A DNA stretch of 64,000 nucleotides from Lepeophtheirus salmonis (taxonomy: Eukaryota; Arthropoda; Copepoda; Siphonostomatoida; Caligidae), in NCBI RefSeq assembly GCF_016086655.4, contig NC_052134.2:36455971-36519970 (forward strand), read 5' to 3'. Positions 12,811-23,699 of this stretch are shown here, one piece after another. The notes under the pieces were generated by a model that saw only the letters and a list, made by a program, of their open reading frames with translations, made no database searches and was not told the origin of the DNA. The position numbers were made by a program, and so were the translations under genes. Position 1 is the first letter of the stretch. Each line of letters opens with the position of its first letter.

Positions 12811-13127
12811 GGAAAATAAGATGAATAACTTTTTGTAAATTTTGACATTTTGATAAACATGAGTTATGTAGTCAATCATAACCTAGATTACTTTTGTGAC
12901 AATTAGGCTTCACAACACTTTGACATTAAAAGATTCAGATTTGAATGAAAAAAACTAAAAACATGAGACTCATAAACATCCTTTAGTTTCAATTTTAGCA
13001 TCATTTCTATTTTTATATGGTTGTTTTTTTTTTAAATATCAATGACTAATGAATCTGAGCCTGTCCTTGGGAACTCAGATTCAAGTATACCTGCAGGATA
13101 GAATATGAAAACTACAAAACTTCTGAG

Positions 13128-13286
13128 CTGTGGTTCTCAAACGTATTACATTACGTACCACTTGAGAATATATAAAGATTCTCAACTACTAACATTATTT
13201 TACAGGGCCGTAATTATAGAATGTATTTCTCAGTTTGATAATAAATTTTAAGGGGCGTATTCTAAAAACTTTAAGAACCACTCTTT
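13128..13286. mobile_element. Short hAT-like MITE with inverted ends
   Basis: The left end CTGTGGTTCTCAAACGT (13128-13144) and the right end AACTTTAAGAACCACTCT (13267-13284) are imperfect inverted repeats sharing GTGGTTCT(C/T)AAA. The interior is about 120 bp of AT-rich sequence. Ends of the cagtggttctcaaac type are common in small non-autonomous hAT elements. No convincing 8-bp TSD was found, so the exact boundaries are uncertain. Confidence 0.5.
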
Positions 13287-13299
13287 CAAAGGCAAAAAA

Positions 13300-13405
13300 A
13301 AAAAATTGATTTATACACAAAAGTTTACATGGTACATCAATAATGGAGAAAATTGATATTAATTGGCTTGGTTCACACCAGAAAAAAACAAAAAAAAAAA
13401 AAACA
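13300..13405. repeat. A-rich low-complexity tract
   Basis: Runs of A at about 13296-13305 and 13384-13402, separated by ordinary AT-rich sequence. Confidence 0.7.
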
Positions 13406-13810
13406 TAAATACTACAGCTATAGTTTTTATCTTAGAATATTTTGTAGTGGAATTTAAACTTTCTTACCGAAAATAACTTAAGTTATTTTCATATCAGCAA
13501 AATGTATGGTTAGGTCAATGTGCGTATTACGGCTGTAAAAATCCTTTATTTGGGATTACAATCGGTTCTGTTCCACGTCCGTTCAAGTCTCTGTTATCGG
13601 CTTTTGAAAAAGTTCAAAATTTGGAAGTGCCCTTTACAATGCCTCATTTTAACTAATATTAAAGTTAGTCATTTTAGTTTACCATTTGAATTAGTTTAGT
13701 AAACCTTTAAGTATCTTCAAAAAATGTAAATATTTTGTCATTTAGTATAATATAGTTAAAATTAAAGTCTAAATTATGCTTATTAAAGTTATAAAAGATT
13801 TATATATAAT

Positions 13811-13893
13811 GACTTCACTGATCGATATATATCTATGATGACGTTACTGATAAATATCTATGATGACTTCATTCATCAAAAACAAATCTATGG
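13811..13893 (+). repeat. Three tandem ~25-29-bp units (GACTTCACTGAT...ATCTATGAT)
   Basis: Three consecutive units start GACTTCACTGATCG (13811), GACGTTACTGATAA (13840) and GACTTCATTCATC (13865). Each ends in ATCTATGAT or ATCTATGG. A fourth, isolated unit occurs about 1.1 kb downstream at 14954-14983 (GACGTCACTTGCTGATATCTATGATAAC). Confidence 0.75.
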
Positions 13894-14374
13894 TACAGCT
13901 TTTATGTCTTAATTGGACGCGTTTTTAGAATTTATGACACTACTGTACAGCAAATCAAAATTTTGGAACCGATACATACCTACAGTGTATATATAAATGA
14001 ACATAATTATAAGCTCATGTCATAGACAAGTTACATACAAGTACAATCATTTGTAAATTAGCATATGTAAAGAATTAATTGATTTATGAAAAAATTGAAT
14101 TAAAATAATTAATTATGTTAATTAAATTATGCATTTTTTAAGCTTTAAGTTTTTTTTATATGGTATAACTTAGATCATTAGTCACTTTTAAATTATATTT
14201 GAAATGTTAATACTACAAAAGTTTTTATCCGTCCTTACTTGGTCAGTTCCATCCATGTTATTGGACATTGAAAAATGTCCCAAATGTTAGAAAGTTATCT
14301 ACATAGAAGGCATCATTTTGATTAATATTACAGTAAAGTTCAATAGTATAACAATTAAATTCCATTCATGGAGA

Positions 14375-14515
14375 CTTTGTAAATCGTCTTCATCGAACCC
14401 TCAGTCTACTCCCAATAACCTTCTGGGACAATTGTGCGTGGAGGAGCCCTGCTATCTCAATTCTTTTTCTCGTATTGTGTGCCTATGGTGGCAACTAGGG
14501 TAATCTTATTCTTAG
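14375..14515. other. GC-richer island of unknown origin
   Basis: This patch (cgtcttcatcgaaccctcag, ttctgggacaattgtgcgtg) is GC-richer than its surroundings, as the mariner relics are. It overlaps a 61-codon plus-strand ORF. I looked in all six frames for transposase motifs and found none that were convincing. It may be an older transposon fragment. Confidence 0.3.
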
Positions 14516-14519
14516 CAAT

Positions 14520-17500
14520 CGACAGCTAACTATGTGTTCTACAAAAAATTTCATAGGAAAATCTTTACCATTCAAAATTTGCATAATAGAGATGAGTGAA
14601 TAATAACAGTTGGTCCTATAACACTATTAAAATTAGATTTGTAATTATTCAAAATAAACATTTGGTTATACAACTTTTTGGCTGACATTGTCAACACTAG
14701 ATGGTCATTTATAAGAAATGTATATTATTTTCTGTAAAATGATTTATATATTCCTACATCCTTTAATGTTATGAGCCAAAAAAAAATCCAGCTGCTTAAA
14801 TCGAAGATTTCAAAACCATTTATTAAATAGGATTCGTACGGAGCTATTGGGTGTATCATCTCTCAAATACGATAATAATTTGTCGTTACTCCTAATTTAA
14901 GCAAAACTAGAGTATAATTATTCTTTAAAAAAATTATTGTCTTCAATTGATAATGACGTCACTTGCTGATATCTATGATAACTTATTTAATAATTTCTAA
15001 TAAGAATATATAATAACTTATATTTAATAAAATATTATAAACGCCTGGTATGTTCCTAAAATTAAACGTTTGAAAGATAGACTTTTATAGACAGTAAAGT
15101 TGTAAGTCTTATGATTTTTTGGTACCATATTGATATCCAAATACAAAACAAGGGACTATGACCAACCAAGCTTTTGATTCTTTACAATTATGATATTACA
15201 TACTTTTAAATAAAAAAGACATTATGACCCAATTAGTATCGGTTTTAGAAGGGAGAGTTTAATTATTTTTAAATTAGTCAAATTTAAGGTTAAATTTTGG
15301 TTTTTTTATTATCTTGGATATTTTTTAATTATAAAAAATTAATTTTCATCTTTTTTACTTTTGAATTGACTTTTATTTTATAATTCTGATAGTTACAGAA
15401 AATCCCAATAGACTATTAAATAGAACGATCCACTTGTTTTCTTTTGCATGAAACTGTACTCTTTTACATCCTGAAAATCGACTTAGCCCATACAAAACTG
15501 GACTTTTAATTAATATATAAATAAATTCCGCGGACGTTCTGAATCGAATGTAAAAAGAAGATGGTTGATCGGTCACACAACATATAGAAATCTTTAAAAA
15601 CATATTGTACATTCAAAAATGATTTTAATGATAAAAGTTAATTTGATTATTATAAAATTTGATTGCTTAGGCTCCCAAGATAGCCTACATCAACACTATT
15701 AACTTTACATGATAATGTTCTACATTAAGTAAATAATTTTAAAAAAAGTGCAAGATTTTGTGAAGGGGAAAGGTAAAGATGCTCTGAAAAGGGAAATATT
15801 ATAATACAAGTATATCTACCAATATATAGAGACCTTAGAGACCTTTATTAAGCATTCTTGTACTTACATATATAGTTAGATAAAATAAAATCCATCGATT
15901 TCTAATTATCTTTATTTGTCTATATACATGAGTCCATTAAGTAGATACAGAGGTACTTTTTGTTTTAATACAAAGGTACATAAATATCTATTATAACTGA
16001 AGAAATATATTGATTTTATATTGTACTTTGTAGTCTATATATACATATAAGATTATAATAATATGTAATTAATAACGATTTTACTCTTTGCTTTAGAGAT
16101 AACGTCAACAACCTATTTTGCGAACCTTGAATCAATGATAGATATAATCAAAAATCTTGTTTTTTAGATCAACGTTAAGACGCTACTATAAAATTACACG
16201 TTTTAGGAAGACCTAAAAACTAGTGTTGTTTAGACATGAGTGGGTTGAGTCAAACCAAACCGAGTCGATAAATTAAGAAAGATAAGATGTTAAGTAAATG
16301 CGCATACCCACTGTCCATTTAATTATTTATATCTAATAAGTACTACATAGTAAAGATCAATCTATTCTGTACTTAATTTTCATGTACTCTTGCGGAAATT
16401 ATATTTTTTCCCTTTCTGAGTACAAATGATTCAATATTTCTTTGGTTGCTGTGAGATCGTACAATTGGTCATCAAACACTGATAATTGTCTTTTTTGTTT
16501 CCTCATATATTATAAGAACCTCATTTAATCGACTACAAAATCACTTAGGGACATCACTGGCCAAAACTCAAAATAACATGCGATGAGGTTTAGTGATAAA
16601 AATCCAGTTGACTCGACTTGTGTTGCTTTGAAAATTATCTCACCATTTGAGTACACTTTATCATCGTTCGAGTTGACACAACACTTGTACATTTGGATTT
16701 TGCAACATTATTATCGAAACAATTCTCAAGACTTTAACTGCAATTATTGTAATGAGTGTCATCATAACATATGTATGCATGAAAGTAATTATCAAGCATC
16801 AAAATTATTAAGTAGGTACAATGTATGTACATCCATCAGACAGAATAGAACATAATTACACTTAGATTTAAGTTCTGTTAAGTAGCAAGAAAAGATTATG
16901 GTTCCTGTCATCCCAGATTCTTCTAATAAATCATGATGGAATGAATGGATAGAAAATGAATATTAATTATGTAAACGTAGCGGTATGGTATACATACATA
17001 TGTCAAGCAACAACAAAAAGTGTTGCTTAAACTTTTTTTTTTGTAAAAATATTTTTGTGTTATGCTTACATATATGCTTCAATAAATTCTCCGTTAGTAA
17101 CTTTCTTTTCATTCCTTCATATTCGGAAGGAATGTATAAAAATGTTGCTTTTAGAAGGGTTTTTTTCTTGGCATACCGGGCAATTATTTCATAAAACCAG
17201 TTTCATTAAATTATTTCATACAATCATTTTAATTAAATTATATACAATCTACTCAAAATTAACATGTTCATCACTTACTATTCAAAAGTTGTTGTTTTTT
17301 TTTTGTTTTTTTTTGCGGGTCAGATTGGATGACATAACTGAAAAAAATTGAAGTTTGGGCTCAATAAAACAATCCGAGCACTATTTGTGATAATTATAAA
17401 AAGGAAGAAAATGATAATTCATATATGGCAAAGACAAACTTAAAAACTAATATTTGTTCTTAAAGTGGCAGAAGAAATACTCAAACTTCATAATGTATAT

Positions 17501-18870
17501 TATTTACTAACATCATCCCTTCATTTCAAAATTTGTTCACCAGGATATCGCTCAAATACAACTTCCCGGTAAATGAGAACTCGTAGTGGTTTTTATGTTC
17601 ATTAATTAATTAGAACAAAGATGTTTTTCTTTTGATATATTTTGAAATGAGATATTTTTGTTGATGTACAATTCTATTTATTTTTTTGTTTGGCAAACTT
17701 TTTTTTAGCTTTTTTATTTCTTTTTAAATGATCATTCCACACATAATTTAATTTTCCATTTAAAATATAATACCTAAACATATTATGTGGTATGCATATC
17801 TTATATAGAAATTGAGTTTAAGTCATTATAAGTCAAAAATACTCTGTTTAAATAGATATATACGCATATTGTTGTATACCGTATGAGGCTATCATCACTA
17901 ACGACTAGTTATGTATATATATATATAATAAACTTGAGCTACTACGTTATTACTAAATATATAAGTTACATGTATTCATACTTTTATTTGTCTTTCAGAC
18001 CCGTAAAAATTATTGATACATTTAAGCAATATCAATCTTGAGTAAAAATCAAAAAAAGAAGTAGTGTCCAATTCATTATTTTAAAATATATTGCATAGAC
18101 CTCTTTTATTCAATGATATACTTTCTAGTCACATTTGTGGGATGACTTAAAATACCCAAGAATATACAGTATAATTTATGAAGAATGGAATTTTAAATTA
18201 TGTGACTTGATTTTACTCCGATCAGATTGACCTTTTCAATAAAATAAATCAATTTATAAATAATATTTCATTATGACAATGGTTTTTTGGTAATTTAAGT
18301 GCATTTTTAGTACCTACAATAATTACAATTATACTTTTATCTACTATCTATTGACATAGATTTATAAGCAAATATCGTTTACCAAAAAAAATAGTTCACT
18401 CCTTAAATCAAAATATATTCAAAGGGTTTGATAATCTACTCGGTATTTCCTGTAAATTTCAAATATGGATGTAGGAATATATTTTCACAAATATTGAGTT
18501 TTACAAAATTTGTAAAAGAGCTTTTATTTACCCGCTAATTGTAAATGCATGGAATATTTTTAGCAAGCATAATTGTTTTAAAAGATAGTTTTCAAATTTA
18601 AGTCTGTAATTTATTCAAATAGAATATTAATACAAAATTGAAAGTTGTTAATATCTTAGATTTTAAACCTGGTGATTGCATATCATATAACTTGTGGCTA
18701 TGTAACCAATAAAGCAAAGATCATCTACTTACAGGTTTGGGCAGAAAAAGGTGTAATGTTAATTAATGTTTATTTTCTCATTATTATGAAAAGGTTTAGT
18801 GATTAATTTTTAATATTCTGTTTCTGCCGTCCTTTTAACATAACTATTATATACTAATCATTTAGTCACT
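14520..18870. other. Long AT-rich non-coding stretch
   Basis: No supported gene. There is a (TA)n run at 17914-17928 and poly-T tracts near 17290-17315. ORFs at 15373-15612, 16583-16855, 16985-17194 and 17055-17351 show no recognisable family and AT-driven composition. GAGTCAAACCAAACC at 16247-16261 recurs as GAGTCAAACCAACCC at 47576-47590. Confidence 0.45.
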
Positions 18871-18878
18871 TCATCTTC

Positions 18879-19481
18879 ATGAACGAGAAATAAGCAAAAA
18901 GGCAGCACATCTCAGATCTCCTAGATGCAGGAATTGATGTGATGTAGATTACAGATATTGTTAAGTGTTCTAAGAGCATGGTTTTTAAATTCACCAAGAT
19001 GAAAAAAAATGGAAAAGACCTCTCAAGGATGTCAGGAAGTGGAAGGCACAATTTAAACAGGGATACCTAGTTATTGTTAAGTTTGGAGAAGAATATAAAG
19101 GAGGATCCCACTAAGTTGATGAATCGAATCGTCAACGACTTCTTTGTGGCTCATAGGACCATCAACAGGGTTATAAATTAAAAATTGGGATTAGTTTCTT
19201 TCACAAGGACCCCACTCCACCTTCTGACAGAGGGCATGAAAGCCTCTCACATGTCTGCCAAGTTCCAAAAGTTATGTGCAGCATGGCTCGATTATGCTCT
19301 TTTCTATATGGGGCATATGGACTCACTGAAGTCTTCCATAGTGGCTGCATGGGATAACTTATCAGAAAAGTTTATCATCAACACCTGCATGGCCTTCAAG
19401 CGACAAGTATCCTTCAAGTATACTTCCTTCTCTAGGAACGACCGGGACCCGAACCTACGCACATTAAGTTCAAGAGAATAA
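18879..19481 (+). pseudogene. Mariner-type transposase relic in one frame with four stops
   Basis: From an ATG at 18879 one frame runs 200 codons to the stop at 19479. It is broken only by stops at codons 5, 23, 64 and 101 and has no frameshift. Residues 11-40 read ISDLLDAGIDVM*ITDIVKC and on, the first HTH. LSRMSGSGRHN (48-58) is the basic linker, and KEDPTKLMNRIVNDF with AHRTINRVI forms the second HTH. After GLVSFTRTPLHLLTEGMKAS the frame jumps to WLDYALF, which matches the third catalytic Asp (LDY). The C-terminal DSLKSSIVAAWDNLSEKF and INTCMAFKRQV follow. The first and second Asp regions, roughly 120 residues, are cleanly deleted in frame. The ORF on the opposite strand (19304-19603) is a shadow. 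Confidence 0.85.
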
Positions 19482-19534
19482 GAAATGTATTTATTTTGAT
19501 CTACAAAACTAAATGTATCTTCTTTTGAGGGGAG

Positions 19535-19600
19535 GATATTGTAACTAGTGGCGTAGCTAAAATAGGCATGGGAGAATGCCCATATCCCTCCTAAAAAAAT
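19535..19600 (+). repeat. GTGGCGTAGCTA-type repeat segment
   Basis: GTAACTAGTGGCGTAGCTAA followed by a GGGAGAATGCCC motif. I recall such a beginning from dispersed non-autonomous elements in many animal genomes. No partner end could be located in this window. Confidence 0.25.
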
Positions 19601-19754
19601 CAAAGATAAATGTGTAAGAAGATAGTAAAATCATAGCAGGAAGAGCTTGCAATATTGGAAAGAAAACGTGAATGTCCCTACTTATTAGTGAGGCTAACTT
19701 TGTTGTTGTTTGTGACAATAAAGGTATTTTCTTCAAGGAAAAATATTGTTAATA

Positions 19755-19830
19755 TTAATATTTGCAAATCTTAGATCTGTGTTTATAAAGATGAAAAAAG
19801 CACGAAAAAGCGTGGATGAATAATGATTGC
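19755..19830 (+). repeat. Copy A of an unclassified dispersed repeat
   Basis: TAATATTTGCAAATCTTAG, ATCTGTGTTTATAAAGAT and AAAAAGCGTGGATGAA recur in the same order and orientation at 21213-21290, with about 75 percent identity by eye over some 78 bp. The identity of the family is unknown. Confidence 0.7.
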
Positions 19831-19849
19831 TGTAATAAATTCAAAATTT

Positions 19850-21205
19850 AGTTGTTGTTTTTTTACATATATTTTCTTGCATTTAAAGAAATTTCTTTTG
19901 TTTTCAAGAAATATCCAATTTTTAAAACTTAAGAAATAGGAAGAAAATGACAGTTGTTAGATAACACAAAAACAAGCTTTTTAGCATATAATTAATTAGA
20001 ATGATAGTTTCAAAGAAATACAATGCAACATGTAACAATGTGCAAAAAATCAGAATTATACATATCTTATTCATCCTATATTTGAATTTTGATATTGATC
20101 ATTTAACTGTTCAAAAATAAATACTAAAAAGTAAGGAAAATGGTTTTAAAATAGAATATGTTATATAATGTCTTGTGTAAATATAACTGTCATATAATTC
20201 TAAATTTATTCAATGAAATGTATTTAAAAGTTTGAATATATTTAGATTTTTATGCATGTGATTTGTCTACAAAAAAACGACCTAAATTGTTTCTTGATAT
20301 AATTGAAATTGTGTTCTTCGACAAGTTATATTTAATTTCTACAAAAATATATTCTAATCCGGCATTTGAACGAGCTGCAAATTGTATTGTAAATAGCCAA
20401 AATTCATAGTTATAATGAAATAATTGGAAATTGGTAAATACTATACAATAGGTCAGTTTAATTTTGTTAATCAAATGAAAATTTTAAACTATAGATAACA
20501 TTCTTGAATATCTTAACTAAATCAAAAAATGTCTAAATATGAAATATGATAGAAAAAAAATGCATTGAACTTTCCTCATTTTATTGATTTTTGTTCGACC
20601 CTGTTTTTATGTTAACTAACCATAGTCATATTCTTCCTATGATTTTCTTAATTTGTACAAATCCATGGTGTTCTAATTCCTTCCTTACTCGTCCTTAAGT
20701 CACGAAAAAAATATACCCAACAATAATCCAAACTTTAATCATCATAAATATTGAAAAAATTGCAAACAAATCATTCTACTTCAAATTTGTCTGATTTAGC
20801 GTCGTAGTATCTCATGTGTAGATATATAAAAAAACATGATTAAAAATTGAACTTTGAAAAATATAAATAATGCTAGCATAAGTATAAAAATAATATTTTT
20901 ATCATTTATAATTTTTGCTTCGCTGATTTTGATTTCTACAAGTAAATATACTATAATTAATTACAATAGTTGTATAAATATATATACTATCCTGTCATTT
21001 TCAAATCTTGATAGCAAGCAAAGAAATATTACTACATATATACATTAAACTTGAAACCTCTTCATATTTCCGTCAAATGAAGTCCTTTTTCTACTATATA
21101 TTATTAAATATCTATGTACTATATGGTATACCTAGATATATGTGATATTATCCGTGAATTTAAAAAAAATATTTATATAAAAAAGAAAATTCCCTATCAC
21201 TATTT
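19850..21205. other. AT-rich non-coding stretch
   Basis: Nothing recognisable. ORFs at 20250-20474 and 20854-21048 consist of AT-driven codons only. Confidence 0.45.
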
Positions 21206-21212
21206 GTTAATT

Positions 21213-21290
21213 ATAATATTTGCAATATCTAGATCTGCATTTGTAAAGATAAAAATGCAGAAAAAGGCGTGGATAAGTAACGTAGGTTGC
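21213..21290 (+). repeat. Copy B of an unclassified dispersed repeat
   Basis: TAATATTTGCAATATCTAG, ATCTGCATTTGTAAAGAT and AAAAAGGCGTGGATAAG match copy A at 19755-19830. The mariner relic with intact TIRs begins 170 bp downstream. Confidence 0.7.
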
Positions 21291-21490
21291 AGGTATAGCA
21301 AGAACTAAATATACAATGATTTTTACCTAATAAGGTGATGGGGAATAGGGGGAGTAGCTCAATAAATAGTCAATACGTATATGGATGATCTAACTCCACG
21401 TTTGACTTATTTTTATTTGCAAAATATTTAAAAATAAAATGAACTTACCTATATATTATAGGTTGAGGAAAAAGTAATTTCGTATTTTAG

Positions 21491-22035
21491 CTTTATTTCA
21501 AGGCTTTATAAAAAGTGTTAAAATCATCCAATTTAAAATAATTTGTCCTGTTCTTTTTGATAACTTGTTGCCAACGAGAATCCAACTTCATAATGTTCTT
21601 CTCTTAGAAGCCCTTGCACCTATTGGCAAAAAACTTGGAAAACCAATTGTCACGGGCCTATACTGAGGCCAAAGTTGTACCCCCAAGCATTGACAAAAGA
21701 CAGGAACAGGTTGTAGTCATATGGTTCCAGGTCTGGATTTTTGGATGGATACATAAAAACTTACTTAGCGCTGCTCCATGTAGAATGATTGATACTTTTG
21801 ACTAAATAATGTCCTCTACCCCTTCATCCTTGACCACTTATGAAACATAGAACAGCATTAGAACTTTTTTTTTGTTAATTTGGCGATGACATAAAAAAAT
21901 CCCTCTAACCACCATTCTACCATACGAACCGAAGTAATATTAGCCCTGTATATGTCAAAAAATTTCTTGCTCGCTTTTTTCCCTATTCAGGTAGTAAAAA
22001 TATAAAATATGACGAATTTCATGCTTTGAGACTTA
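21491..22035 (-). pseudogene. DD34D mariner transposase relic, core deleted
   Basis: Read on the minus strand, about 22035-21880 encodes the N-terminal DNA-binding region: GKKASKKFFDIYRANITSVR followed by MVEWWLEGFF, the counterpart of the mariner block ending in RWF..F. The first two catalytic Asp motifs are missing. Near 21757-21670 lies NPDLEPYDYNLFLSFVNAWG, the counterpart of YSPDLAPSDYHLF with the third catalytic Asp intact. The C-terminus follows: WFSKFFANRCKGF, a stop, KNIMKLDSRWQQVIKKN, and a stop beside the left TIR. SRWQ..I is the hallmark end of this clade (compare SRWQKC in SETMAR). There are several stops and at least one frameshift. The plus-strand ORF at 21614-21805 is a shadow. 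Confidence 0.85.
21765..21892 (-). repeat. Segment shared with 23555-23667
   Basis: GATACTTTTGACTAAATAAT, GTCCTCTACCCCTT and AATTTGGCGATGACATA occur in the same order and orientation at 23583-23667. They identify this part of the mariner element and the relic at 23360-23690 as members of one lineage. Confidence 0.85.
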
Positions 22036-22219
22036 CATACTTGATGCAGAATGATTCACCTTTTTACCGGCCAAGTGCAATACTGTACAAAATCTTTAGT
22101 ATTATAAACTCACACCTTCACAACGCCTTACCGTATGATCTGATGTGACCAATAATGAAGAAGATATACTTATATAAAAAAGGGGAAGATATACAAAATT
22201 ACTTCTTTCCCAACTTTAT

Positions 22220-23355
22220 ATTTTGCTTTATTTTCTATATTGTATACCTATGTACAAATTGATATAGCCTGCGATTTTTTATTTCTTCTAGTTGATTATA
22301 ACTCCAATCATTTCAATCATCCTCCATTAATAGGTGGTATCATTTCTCATTGATCTATGAAAATTTCTTATTTATAAGTTATTATAAAATTATACTTCTT
22401 AATTTTATAATGTGCACCAAAATACATATCAATTAGTAACTTTCAAAGTCAGAAATTATACCATTAATACATCGACTATCGATGGAATATTTCATTATCT
22501 TTATAACAAATATTAGAAAATTTTATATTAATTAATTCATCTCATTTTTTGGTCGGTAGTTTTACAATTTGCAGGTTACAACTTTGCCATAATCTCAACT
22601 TATACAAATACATTGTACAAGTAAATATTTACACGTCTCATTGCAAACTTTTTATTTATCAATTATCTACAGAATATTCATTTTTTGCATTATCCTCACT
22701 ACAAGTAATAATATAAACTATTTTTCTCATTTGAAGTTGCAACTAGTAGAATCTGGCTATTACAGTTTACAACTAGTATAAAATTGCAACTTATTCCAAA
22801 AATCTCCATCTCTACACATCACAATAGCAATATAGTCTTTTATATAAAGTTTTTGAATATAAAGCAAACTAGTACCATATAGTAACAGATAATATTATTA
22901 TATCTCAGGAAACTGGAATAAATCAAAATTTAAAATACTTATACGGTACATTAAAATATCACATAGATTTGTTTGTTTTAATACTGGTAACATAGGTATA
23001 TTTATATATGTACATAATTATATTCAATATAAATCACCTGTGCAAAAAAATATTTAAGGAATTTTTGGCTATATTTACATGTCATGTATTTTAATCTATT
23101 TGAAAACTTTTTTTGAGAATAATATTTATTCATGTATAACTTTTAGTATGAGTATGGAGATCAATTTTATTTCAGTTATTTGACACATTCATGAGTTAAT
23201 CTTGGAGTTATGTAGTTAACTATTTTATTATTAACTCAGTATTGTATTAACAGTATACTCAATGGTGAATAAGTCTTGTACCACTTTGTATGCTTTACTT
23301 TATTTTAATCTGAAGTAATAAAAATATTCAGTCAATATAATTAGGGGAACATTAC
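22220..23355. other. AT-rich non-coding stretch
   Basis: No gene or recognised repeat. Confidence 0.45.
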
Positions 23356-23359
23356 TAAC

Positions 23360-23690
23360 GAAATTGACCACGCACACATTTAAAATGTGACTGTGGCTCA
23401 TCTTCTTCCATTTTTTATATATACACGGACGACTTAAGTGTAGCAATATAACTATAGCAGATTCAGCAGGCTTTAAACCCAATTTGCCACCAGACGCTGT
23501 AAACCACCAGATTGATGTTCGGGCTCTAGGATTATGTTTGAGGTAATTAAAAGACTCCCACAGCACTCCATAGAGAATTATTGATACTTTTGACTAAATA
23601 ATGTCCTCTACCCCTTACACGTAGACAAGCCTAAGAACTTTTTTTCTCGCAAATTTGGCGATGACATACACGGGCCGGCCTCAAAAGAAT
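23360..23690 (-). pseudogene. Degraded mariner-type transposase fragment
   Basis: On the minus strand, 23680-23560 carries the sequence shared with the mariner at 21459-22218, beginning GRPVYVIAKFAR, where the GRP motif of the mariner linker is visible. The rest reads SPNINLVVYSVWW near 23530-23490, the counterpart of SPDLNPVDYSVWW with the third Asp changed to Val. Next come IATLKSSV and, in another frame, WKKMSHSHILNVCV near 23410-23365, resembling the C-terminal W..MS..YI...C block. The 88-codon minus ORF at 23300-23566 is only a partial, frame-mixed reading of this. No TIR was found. The upstream half is clearly related to the neighbour copy; the family of the C-terminal half is less certain. 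Confidence 0.6.
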
Positions 23691-23699
23691 GTTTGGGAG

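Larger units (their letters stand above)
21459..22218 (-). mobile_element. Mariner (Hsmar1/cecropia-like DD34D) element with both TIRs
   Basis: The left TIR at 21460-21485 reads AGGTTGAGGAAAAAGTAATT and on. The right TIR at 22191-22216 is its inverted counterpart, 21 of 26 positions matching by eye. TA dinucleotides lie at both edges. The TIR closely resembles the Hsmar1 family end TTAGGTTGGTGCAAAAGTAA. The length is 0.76 kb, against about 1.3 kb for an intact element. The interior holds a broken transposase on the minus strand. It is a deletion derivative that kept both ends and so could once have been mobilised in trans. Confidence 0.85.

Noticed and set aside
14375..14515. GC-richer patch tested as a possible mariner fragment
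   Set aside because: No HTH, Asp or C-terminal motif could be read in any frame. Kept only as an unassigned island.
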